Shown one piece after another: positions 6,779-12,229 of a stretch of DNA of 12,229 nucleotides. Source of the stretch: CAYVBE01 sp964448935. GTDB taxonomy: Bacteria > Planctomycetota > Brocadiia > SM23-32. Position 1 is the stretch's first letter. The number at the start of each line of letters is the position of its first letter. The position numbers and the translations under genes were made by a program. The notes below the pieces were generated by a model, which saw only the letters and a program-made list of their open reading frames with translations, ran no database searches and was not told the DNA's origin. The stretch covers positions 1 to 12,229 of the forward strand of contig CAYVBE010000128.1 in the NCBI GenBank assembly GCA_964448935.1, given 5' to 3'.

Positions 6779-8152
6779 TCAGCGGAGGGGGCCGGCCTCC
6801 AGGTAGCGCCGGTCCATGCGGCCGTGCAGGTCGCGGACGACATCCGGGTTTGCATCGGCGACGTTGTGGAGTTCGCGCGGGTCCTGTTCCAGGTCGTAGA
6901 GTTCATCGCCGCCGCCGTAGTTCTCGATGAGCTTGTAGCGTGGGGTGCGAATGCAGCGGAAGTTGCGGATGGCGCTCACGGTTTCCGCGCGGTGCTCCTC
7001 GCGCTCGTCCCGCAGCACCGGCACCAGCGACCGGGCGTCTATGCCCTCCTGCTCCGGCAGACCGGCCAGTTCGCAGGCGGTGGGGTTCAGGTCAATCAGT
7101 TCCACCGGAGTCTCTGAGGTCCGGCCTTCCGGCAGCCCGGGACCGGAGACGATGAGCGGCACGCGCAGCGAGGGTTCGTAAGCCACGCTCTTGGTGTAGA
7201 GCCCGTGGTCGCCCAGCATCTCGCCATGGTCGCTGGTGAAGATGATGTAGGTGTTGTCCAGCATCCCGCGTTTCTCGAGCGCGTCCAACATCCGGCCGAC
7301 CTGATCGTCAATGGCGGTGATGGCACCGCAGTACTGACGTCGGGTTTGCTGCACTCCGGGCGGTTCGGCGGCGCCCTGTCGGGACCTCACCCATTCCGGC
7401 TTTCCCTCCATTTCGTCCTCGATGGGATCGGGCACTTCCGCTTCGCGGTAGAGGTCGGCGTACTCGGTCGGCGGATCGAAGGGGTCGTGGGGGCCGACGA
7501 AGCTGACGAAGTAGTGCCAGGGGAAGTCGTCCGGGACATTCTCGATCCAGTCGGCGGCCCTCCGCCCGATGTAGACGTCCTCGAAGTCCTCCGTATCCAG
7601 AACCGAGTCCCACGATGCGCCCAGGTTCCAGCCCTTGCGGGCGCGCTCGGTGTAGTCCCGGCAGAACTTCTCCAGCAGTCCCTTCTCCTGCAGGTAGTAG
7701 TTGTAGGGGCCCCGGGGCTCGGCGCTCATACCGGCGTGCATCTTGCCCTCGCACTCCTCCGGATGTGTGAACCCCCAGCTATAGACCCACGGGCGGTCGC
7801 CGTAGCGGCCGTTGTAGTGGTCGGGCTTTGCCAGGTCCAGCTTGCCGATGCAGCCCACGCGGTAGCCGTGGTCCCGCAACCGCTGGTAGTAGGTGGGCGT
7901 GCTGAGGGGCAGGAAGGCCCGGTTGTCCAGCGCGCCCACGTGGCAGGGCTGCCGGCCGGTGGCCAGGCCGATGCGGGCGGGCGCGCAAACTGGGCTGTTG
8001 GTGGTGCACTGTGTAAAGCGCACTCCGCGCCGCGCCAGCCGGTCCAGGTTCGGGGTCTGCAGGAAATCGGCGCCGGCGCAGCCCAGGTAGTCGTACCTGT
8101 GCTGGTCGTCCATGATGAACAGCACGTTCGGCCGTTGCGCCACGGGAGACAT
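6779..8152 (-). CDS. Type I (formylglycine) sulfatase, no signal peptide seen
   Basis: A 457-aa alkaline-phosphatase-superfamily sulfatase that would hydrolyse a sulfate ester, probably of a carbohydrate; the substrate is unknown. Evidence: the metal-binding NVLFIMDDQ near the N-terminus (D15, D16), CAPAR followed by IGLATGRQP (56-69), with C56 the residue converted to formylglycine, TSDHGEMLGDHGLYTK (306-321, D308 and H309 for metal) and a C-terminal YKLIENY...ELYDLEQDP block (406-425). The usual GK-W/x-H motif is GKLDLA (103-108), so its histidine is replaced by Asp. The ATG at 8150-8152 has AAGGAG 6 bases upstream. Codons reaching further upstream lack a binding site and read as a basic, arginine-rich sequence. 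No signal peptide is visible, so the enzyme is either cytoplasmic or exported in another way. It lies 62 bases after the FKBP gene. No sulfatase-maturing enzyme is in the window. Confidence 0.9.
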   Translation of the reverse strand: MSPVAQRPNVLFIMDDQHRYDYLGCAGADFLQTPNLDRLARRGVRFTQCTTNSPVCAPARIGLATGRQPCHVGALDNRAFLPLSTPTYYQRLRDHGYRVGCIGKLDLAKPDHYNGRYGDRPWVYSWGFTHPEECEGKMHAGMSAEPRGPYNYYLQEKGLLEKFCRDYTERARKGWNLGASWDSVLDTEDFEDVYIGRRAADWIENVPDDFPWHYFVSFVGPHDPFDPPTEYADLYREAEVPDPIEDEMEGKPEWVRSRQGAAEPPGVQQTRRQYCGAITAIDDQVGRMLDALEKRGMLDNTYIIFTSDHGEMLGDHGLYTKSVAYEPSLRVPLIVSGPGLPEGRTSETPVELIDLNPTACELAGLPEQEGIDARSLVPVLRDEREEHRAETVSAIRNFRCIRTPRYKLIENYGGGDELYDLEQDPRELHNVADANPDVVRDLHGRMDRRYLEAGPLR

Positions 8153-8214
8153 GGACTGCTCCTTCGCTGGGATGGGGTTCGTACCCGTTCCGGACCGTCC
8201 GGTGTGGGCCGGGG

Positions 8215-8967
8215 CTACTCGATTCCGAGCAGTTCGACCTCGAAGATAAGCACCTGGTTGGGGCCGATCTGCGCGCCGAAACCGTTCTCGCCGTAGGCCA
8301 GTTCGGGAGGAATGACGAGCTGCCACTTGCCGCCGACCTTCATCTTCTGCAGCGCCTCCTGCCATCCCGGTATTACGCCTGTGACGGGGATGGTGGCGGG
8401 CTGGCCGCGTTTGTAGCTGCTGTCAAAAACCGTTCCGTCCGGCAGCGTGCCGCGATAATGGACCTTCACCTTGTCCTCCTCGGTCGGCTGCGATCCCGTG
8501 CCGGCTTCCAGGACCTTATACTGCAGGCCGCTCGGCAGGGCAACGACTCCCTCTTTCTCCGCGTTTTGCTTCAGGAAGGTCTGAGCCGTCTTCAGGTTGG
8601 CCTTGCCGGCCTCTTTGCGGTGTTCGGCCTGCTCCGCGGCCATTTTCTGGGCAAACGCCGCCATCGTCTTCTGCATTTCCTCCTCCGAAAGCGCCGGTTT
8701 CTTGCCCGCAAAGCCGTCCTGGAAACCAGTGGTGAAGGCATCGGGGTTGATGTTTGAACGCTGGTTCTTGACGTTCTTGCCCATCTCCAGGCCCAACGAG
8801 TAGCTGACCTTCTGCATCTCGGATTTCAACTCGGACGCCTCGGAGGCGGTTTCAGCTTCCGGTTTGGATGCGGAAGGCTGTTCGGCCGACCGACTCTCCG
8901 GGCCGGCGAAGACCAGGGCGGCGGCTACTAGCGCGACGAACGCGAGCACGGCGGTCCACTGCTTCAT
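8215..8967 (-). CDS. Exported FKBP-type peptidyl-prolyl cis-trans isomerase, Mip/FkpA-like
   Basis: A 250-aa folding catalyst for proline bonds in envelope proteins. A signal peptide is clear (MKQ, then a hydrophobic stretch 4-20 ending LVFAG, cleavage near 21-26). A low-complexity A/E/S linker (27-47) leads to a helical dimerisation domain of the FKBP_N type (49-135, MQKVSYSLGLEMGKN). The FKBP domain follows (about 145-250) with KVHYRGTLPDGTVFDSS (168-184), VIPGWQEALQKMKVGGKW (198-215) and IPPELAYGENG (219-229). The active-site aromatic and acidic residues (Y171, F181, D182, W202, Y225) fit an active enzyme. The ATG at 8965-8967 has AAGGGG at 6 bases; in-frame codons run far upstream through the divergent gene and are not used. 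It is first in a unit with the sulfatase and the 87-aa protein. A weak -10 (TATCAT, 9019-9024 on this strand) lies upstream. Confidence 0.93.
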   Translation of the reverse strand: MKQWTAVLAFVALVAAALVFAGPESRSAEQPSASKPEAETASEASELKSEMQKVSYSLGLEMGKNVKNQRSNINPDAFTTGFQDGFAGKKPALSEEEMQKTMAAFAQKMAAEQAEHRKEAGKANLKTAQTFLKQNAEKEGVVALPSGLQYKVLEAGTGSQPTEEDKVKVHYRGTLPDGTVFDSSYKRGQPATIPVTGVIPGWQEALQKMKVGGKWQLVIPPELAYGENGFGAQIGPNQVLIFEVELLGIE

Positions 8968-9093
8968 ACTTACCCCTTCGATCGGGACAAAAACTTGAGC
9001 GGTACGTTTCTCCCATCCATGATAAACGCTACGGCCCGCCGTCGCGAAGGTGGGCACGCTCACCGTTGCACGCGCAAATCCGTCTGCAACTCT

Positions 9094-9122
9094 TTGACCG
9101 GCGCGGGCGTGCGCCTTAGAAT
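9094..9122 (+). promoter_or_regulatory. Sigma-70-type promoter for the DUF401-like gene
   Basis: TTGACC (9094-9099, five of six) and TAGAAT (9117-9122, five of six) are separated by exactly 17 bases. Initiation near 9129 would leave a leader of about 60 nt before the GTG at 9191. The GC-rich spacer contains GCGCGGGCGTGCGC. The site faces away from the FKBP gene in the 223-bp divergent interval. Confidence 0.65.
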
Positions 9123-9190
9123 GCGGGGTCGTCTGGCGTGAGGCCGTCCTGTCCCTGCGATCCCCGGCCCGACTTCCGGAGTTGTTTGCC

Positions 9191-10507
9191 GTGATTGATG
9201 CCCTTATGAGCGTGCCCGTGCTGGCGAAGGTGCTCTGCGCCCTGGCGCTGATCCTGGTGCTCAGCCGGTTTGTGCCCCTGCTTGCCTCAATCGCCGTCGG
9301 CGCGGTGGTGCTGGCGGTCTGGTCCGGCCAGTCGGCGGGGGAGATGCTGCGCATTGCGGGCAATCGCTTCTGGTCGGTGGATAACTGGTGCCTGCTGCTC
9401 ATCGTTTTCCAGGTCATCTGGCTCAGCTCGCAGATGGCCGAGACGGGCGTGATGGAGGAGCTGGTGGAGGCGGTGCGCTCGCGCGTCTCGCAGCGGGCCT
9501 CGATGGCAGTGCTGCCGGCGGTCATCGGGTTGCTTCCCATGCCGGGCGGCGCGCTGTTCTCGGCCCCGCTGGTGGACCGCTGCGACGTGCGCGATGAGTT
9601 CGCCCCTACCCTGAAGGCGCAGACCAACCACTGGTTCCGCCACATCTGGGAGTACTGGTGGCCGCTCTATCCCGGCGTGCTGGTGGCGTTGGACGAGACC
9701 GGTCTGGAGGTGTGGCAGTTCGTGCTGCTGCAGATTCCTCTGACCATCTGCGCCGTCGGCGCGGGGTACCTGTTCCTTCTCCGGCGCATCCGGATGCAGG
9801 ATGCCTCCGCGCGGGCGGAGGTCTCGGAGGACGGGGCCGGTTTCCTGCGGCTGGTGCTGCCCATCGCGGTGGTGGTGGCCGGTTACGTGGTGGTTAAGCT
9901 CTCCCACCGCGGCCTGAGCGCCGTCTATCCGAACGCTCCGGGGCTGAACCGCTACGTCCCCATGATCGTGGGAATCTTCGCCGCCATGGCGGTGCTGCAG
10001 CGGCAGCGCCCGTTGGACGGACAGGTATGGAAGAGGTTGATCTTCTCCCGAAGGGTCCTCTCCATGGCCGCCATAGTGGCCGCCGTGCGCATCTATGGGG
10101 CGTTCATCGAGGCTGACCTGCCGACCGGCGTCTCCGTGGCGCGGCAGATGAGCGTGGAGATGGACCGGTGGGGGATTTCGGTGATGCTGATCCTGATGCT
10201 CCTGCCGTTCATCAGCGGGCTGGCCACGGGGCTGTCCGTGGGTTTCGTGGGCGTGAGCTTCCCCGTGGTGATGGGGCTGTTGGGGCCGGACCCGGCTCTC
10301 AGCCAGGTGTTGCCGACGGTGGTCCTCAGCTTCGGTTTCGGTTACATGGGCATGTTGATCTCGCCGGTGCACGTCTGCCTTGTGGTGACCAGCGAGCACT
10401 TCAAGACGGGGCTGCTGACCAACGTGGCCGGGCTTGCCAGGCCGGCGATCCTGATGCTGCTGGCCTCTCTCGGCCTTTACTACGCGGTCGGCTTCCTTTT
10501 CGGCTGA
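9191..10507 (+). CDS. DUF401-family polytopic inner-membrane protein, probable transporter
   Basis: A 438-aa membrane protein with roughly ten hydrophobic segments, at about residues 9-28, 31-44, 66-80, 104-126, 176-196, 217-236, 255-270, 287-305, 329-360 and 372-400, plus a last one at 416-437. Motifs LLPMPGGALFSAPLV (114-128), HIWEYWWPLYPGV (151-163) and SPVHVCLVVTSEHF (391-404) fit the DUF401 family as I recall it. The layout, with conserved polar loops breaking helices, resembles ion-coupled anion transporters; the substrate is unknown. A TTG at 9182 and an ATG at 9206 are also in frame. GGAG (9178-9181) is 9 bases before the GTG at 9191, abuts the TTG and is too far from the ATG, so GTG is chosen. 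It has its own promoter and converges on the glycosyltransferase gene with 11 bases between. Confidence 0.82.
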   Translation: MIDALMSVPVLAKVLCALALILVLSRFVPLLASIAVGAVVLAVWSGQSAGEMLRIAGNRFWSVDNWCLLLIVFQVIWLSSQMAETGVMEELVEAVRSRVSQRASMAVLPAVIGLLPMPGGALFSAPLVDRCDVRDEFAPTLKAQTNHWFRHIWEYWWPLYPGVLVALDETGLEVWQFVLLQIPLTICAVGAGYLFLLRRIRMQDASARAEVSEDGAGFLRLVLPIAVVVAGYVVVKLSHRGLSAVYPNAPGLNRYVPMIVGIFAAMAVLQRQRPLDGQVWKRLIFSRRVLSMAAIVAAVRIYGAFIEADLPTGVSVARQMSVEMDRWGISVMLILMLLPFISGLATGLSVGFVGVSFPVVMGLLGPDPALSQVLPTVVLSFGFGYMGMLISPVHVCLVVTSEHFKTGLLTNVAGLARPAILMLLASLGLYYAVGFLFG

Positions 10508-10523
10508 CCACGCGCCCGTCAGC
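10503..10523. terminator. Short inverted repeat holding the stop codons of both convergent genes
   Basis: GCTGAC (10503-10508) and GTCAGC (10518-10523) are exact inverted copies with a 9-base loop. The left arm contains the TGA of the DUF401-like gene and the right arm the complement of the glycosyltransferase TGA. It may act as a shared terminator. The stem is only 6 bp and only loosely T-rich sequence (CTTCTTTGCTGTTTG) follows on the plus strand. Confidence 0.35.
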
Positions 10524-11865
10524 AGCCGGCCGCTTCTTTGCTGTTTGCCACTCGTTTGGCCGTTTTGCCGTAGCGCGGGGCCCGACGCAGGAGAAAGACG
10601 TCCACCACAGCGGCCGCGCAGACCCAGGTGTAGAACAACGTGAGCAGGGGAATGCCGGCCAGCACCAGGGGCAGGTCGGTCAGCCGGCGGGGCAGAGTGC
10701 CCGCCAGGAACGGGGCGACACTCAGGAGAAGCGGCCAGAGCAGGCACGCCCACGCCAGCGGCAGAGGCGGGCGCGCAGGTCCCCCGGCGGTCAGTCCCAC
10801 GGCAGCGGCCACGAAGCCGACCCACAGGACAAGTCCGGCTACCGGCGTTGTGACCAGCCTCAGCAGGTCCAGTCGTGTGACAAACGAGGCGCCGCCCGAT
10901 CTGAGCGGCGGGGGAAAATACTTGCGGGCGAGCTGCAGCCAGCCGCGCGTCCAGCGGAAGCGTTGATCGAAAAAAGCCGTGAAGGTCTCCGGCTGCAGCG
11001 AGCGAGTGGAGATGTGGGGGCTGAACTCGATGCGACGTCCGTCCAGCGCCATGCGCACCGACAGGTCCGTGTCGTCCAGGATCATACCTTCGTCAATGGT
11101 CGCCGATGGTTGCTTCAGGACCTCCGTGCGGAAAAACCCCTGGCCGCCGCCGAACTGGCGGATGGCGCCCAGCCGGGGGCCGGCCAGCAACTCCACTCGC
11201 TCCAGCCAGTGTCTCTCTGTGGTCAGGAGCCGCACCAGCGCATTCGGCGATTCGTTCAGCGTCTCGCAGTGCCCCTGCACCGCCGGCGGCGGGTCGTCCT
11301 GTCCGAAAAGCCTTGCCAGTTCGTTCAGAGAGGGTTGATCCAGCACGTGATCGGCGTCCAGGAAACCGACCACCTCCGAGTCCGGCGCGCCACGCACGCC
11401 GCAGGCGACCGCCGCTCCTCGGCCGGCCGGCGCCGTGTCCTTCTCGATCAGAGAGATGCGGGGATTCCCCTCGGACTCGCCTTGCAGGTACTCCAGGCTG
11501 CCGTCGGTGGACGCGCTTTCGCAGATGTAAAGGAGGGTCAGCTCGCCGTCATAGCTCAGGGCTTTCATGGCCGGGACGGAGCGGTACAGAGTTGGCAGTT
11601 CGTTGAGGCATGGGATGATGAACGTGAAAGAGGGGCGCAGGTTCGTGTTCGGTGCACGCGCCACCCTGCAGAACCGCACAACGAACGAGAGGAGTCCCTG
11701 TCTGAGCACGAACGCGGCTGCCAGAACGCCAGCAAGCCAGACGACCCGCCCCGTCGCTGCCGGGAACGCAGCGGAAGCGGCCGCAGCGACGCCGGACAGG
11801 ACCATGCCCGCGGCTGCGCAGACCCAGCGGTCTCGGTTGGTGGCCTTGCCCTCGGTAACGCGCAC
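10519..11865 (-). CDS. Membrane-bound family 2 glycosyltransferase
   Basis: A 448-aa processive-type or lipid-linked glycosyltransferase with its GT-A domain facing the cytoplasm. Two N-terminal membrane helices (about 14-36 and 41-65) precede the catalytic domain. That domain has FTFIIPCLNE (80-89), the ES-STDGS loop (116-123), FLDADH (168-173; D170-x-D172 binds metal and sugar nucleotide), GGGQGFFR (239-246), LDDTDL (263-268, catalytic-base region) and QRFRW (301-305, the Q-x-x-R-W motif). Three further hydrophobic stretches (about 333-359, 370-390 and 398-425) finish the protein. The start is GTG at 11863-11865, because AAAGGGG (11872-11878) lies 6 bases upstream. The in-frame TTG at 11904 has no binding site and adds a non-membrane extension. 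It is a single gene with its own promoter. The donor and acceptor are unknown; exopolysaccharide or glycolipid synthesis is likely. Confidence 0.9.
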   Translation of the reverse strand: MRVTEGKATNRDRWVCAAAGMVLSGVAAAASAAFPAATGRVVWLAGVLAAAFVLRQGLLSFVVRFCRVARAPNTNLRPSFTFIIPCLNELPTLYRSVPAMKALSYDGELTLLYICESASTDGSLEYLQGESEGNPRISLIEKDTAPAGRGAAVACGVRGAPDSEVVGFLDADHVLDQPSLNELARLFGQDDPPPAVQGHCETLNESPNALVRLLTTERHWLERVELLAGPRLGAIRQFGGGQGFFRTEVLKQPSATIDEGMILDDTDLSVRMALDGRRIEFSPHISTRSLQPETFTAFFDQRFRWTRGWLQLARKYFPPPLRSGGASFVTRLDLLRLVTTPVAGLVLWVGFVAAAVGLTAGGPARPPLPLAWACLLWPLLLSVAPFLAGTLPRRLTDLPLVLAGIPLLTLFYTWVCAAAVVDVFLLRRAPRYGKTAKRVANSKEAAGC

Positions 11866-11916
11866 GACAGGCCCCTTTCTGGCAGGGCAAGCGGTGCTGC
11901 GCAAGATCGTCGGATA

Positions 11917-11945
11917 TTGCGTCTCACGTCAGGTTGCCTTATAAC
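11917..11945 (+). promoter_or_regulatory. Possible plus-strand promoter for the ArsC-type gene
   Basis: TTGCGT (11917-11922, three of six) and TATAAC (11940-11945, five of six) are 17 bases apart. The -10 box overlaps that of the opposing promoter. If used, the transcript would begin near 11952 and carry a leader of about 225 nt that includes the four hairpins. The weak -35 box keeps this tentative. Confidence 0.35.
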
Positions 11946-11966
11946 CGGCCTGGGCTTCGGAGGCAA
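11938..11966 (-). promoter_or_regulatory. Promoter for the glycosyltransferase gene
   Basis: On the minus strand, TTGCCT (11961-11966, four of six) and TATAAG (11938-11943, five of six) are separated by exactly 17 bases. Initiation near 11931 would give a leader of about 66 nt before the GTG at 11865, long enough to include its ribosome site. Confidence 0.6.
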
Positions 11967-11982
11967 TACCGTGTATTTCGGA

Positions 11983-12068
11983 CCGGCGCGTCCGCGCCGG
12001 AGGCCCAAAGGGCCTCTCAGGGCCACCGGCGGCCCCTACGGCCCGTTTCTGCGCCGGAAAAACCGGCG
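11983..12068. repeat. Cluster of four adjacent GC-rich inverted repeats
   Basis: Four exact inverted repeats stand within 86 bases. The first is CCGGCGCG/CGCGCCGG (11983-12000, 2-base centre). The second is GAGGCCC/GGGCCTC around AAA (12000-12016). The third is GGGCC/GGCCC around a 6-base loop (12020-12035). The fourth is CGCCGG/CCGGCG around AAAAA (12052-12068). They are different sequences, not copies of one unit. Possible roles are a structured mRNA leader for the ArsC-type gene, a transcription barrier between divergent genes, or a REP-like element. No U-run follows, so simple intrinsic termination is not supported. Confidence 0.6.
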
Positions 12069-12175
12069 GAACTCGTGGGATTCTCACACCGAACAAACGA
12101 TGAAATGGCAAACTGTGAAGCTGGCATAGCGCAGGCCTTTTCCCCCAGACAGCGCGAGACGGAGGGACGACGGCA

Positions 12176-12229
12176 ATGAACGACCGCAAACCGGTGGTTT
12201 TGTTTCTATGTTCCCGGAATTCCTGCCGC
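12176..12229 (+). CDS. Arsenate reductase (ArsC) / low-molecular-weight tyrosine phosphatase family protein, N-terminal fragment
   Basis: Only the first 18 codons lie in the window; the gene runs off the right edge. After MNDRKP comes a hydrophobic strand VVLFL and then CSRNSCR (12-18), the C-x5-R phosphate-binding loop. The nucleophile would be C12 and the phosphate-binding arginine R18. The second cysteine in N-S-C-R is typical of thioredoxin-coupled arsenate reductases, whereas true LMW tyrosine phosphatases usually have N-I-C-R. ArsC is therefore the better guess. The ATG follows GGAGG (12161-12165) at a workable distance. No arsR or arsenite transporter gene is seen on this side. Specificity cannot be settled from this fragment. 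Confidence 0.75.
   Translation, partial: MNDRKPVVLFLCSRNSCR

Larger units (their letters stand above)
11866..12175. other. 310-bp divergent intergenic region
   Basis: This gap lies between the glycosyltransferase start (minus strand) and the ArsC-type gene (plus strand). From left to right it holds the glycosyltransferase ribosome site, two overlapping back-to-back promoters (11917-11966), four adjacent GC-rich hairpins (11983-12068) and an A-rich stretch without clear signals. It ends with GGAGG (12161-12165), the ribosome site of the next gene. I see no coding sequence in it. Confidence 0.6.

Noticed and set aside
8180..8214. CCGGACCGTCCGG between FKBP and sulfatase genes as a terminator
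   Set aside because: The symmetric core leaves only a 4-bp stem once a loop is allowed, and there is no U-run. Cotranscription of the two genes remains the simpler reading.
8968..9645. Upstream extension of the FKBP frame
   Set aside because: The in-frame extension lies antisense to the divergent membrane protein gene and its promoter, and the signal peptide with a good ribosome site begins at 8967.
9287..10825. Minus-strand open frame of 512 codons
   Set aside because: It is antisense to the DUF401-like gene and overlaps the end of the glycosyltransferase gene. The product is H/R/Q-rich, typical of a shadow frame.
10168..12129. Plus-strand open frame of 653 codons
   Set aside because: It covers the end of the DUF401-like gene in another frame and the whole glycosyltransferase gene antisense, then crosses promoters and hairpins. 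The product is R/G/Q-rich without motifs.

Overview
This 12.2 kb window is GC-rich bacterial chromosome, except for an AT-richer strip at its left edge. It carries ten complete protein-coding genes and the first 18 codons of an eleventh. No rRNA, tRNA, CRISPR array, transposase or phage gene was seen. The gene set points to a Gram-negative-type bacterium, most likely Planctomycetota or a relative. The clues are a Kdo transferase (lipid A core), a PilT ATPase, a Hanks-type Ser/Thr kinase with a DLG motif and a C-terminal membrane anchor, a formylglycine sulfatase, and an 87-residue protein of a type I associate with planctomycetes. This placement is inference from gene content, not a marker gene.

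Layout. Bases 1-210 are AT-richer and hold a perfect 9-bp dyad but no convincing gene. Bases 211-4624 are a minus-strand run: waaA (Kdo transferase), pilT, a small lipoprotein gene, nnrE (NAD(P)HX epimerase) and a nucleoside 2-deoxyribosyltransferase gene. The last three are tightly packed: GTGA overlap between the lipoprotein gene and nnrE, one base between nnrE and the last gene. A divergent region (4625-4894) carries a near-consensus promoter for a plus-strand Ser/Thr kinase gene (4895-6397). The kinase gene converges on a second minus-strand cluster, with a long imperfect inverted repeat between them. That cluster reads FKBP-type peptidyl-prolyl isomerase, sulfatase, 87-aa unknown (8967 down to 6489). 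Divergent from the FKBP gene is a DUF401-like membrane protein gene (9191-10507) with its own good promoter. It converges, with only 11 bp between, on a membrane glycosyltransferase 2 gene (11865-10519). A 310-bp divergent region then holds two overlapping back-to-back promoters and four adjacent GC-rich hairpins. It precedes an arsenate-reductase/LMW-phosphatase-type gene cut off by the right edge.

The genes do not form one pathway. The themes are cell envelope (waaA, GT2, lipoprotein, FKBP chaperone, DUF401 transporter-like protein), signalling and motility (kinase, PilT), and nucleotide or cofactor upkeep (nnrE, deoxyribosyltransferase). No clear new system is present. The best leads are the hairpin-rich leader upstream of the ArsC-type gene, the kinase with a GYF_2-like domain, the sulfatase with a changed active-site motif and no visible signal peptide, and the uncharacterised 87-aa protein beside it.
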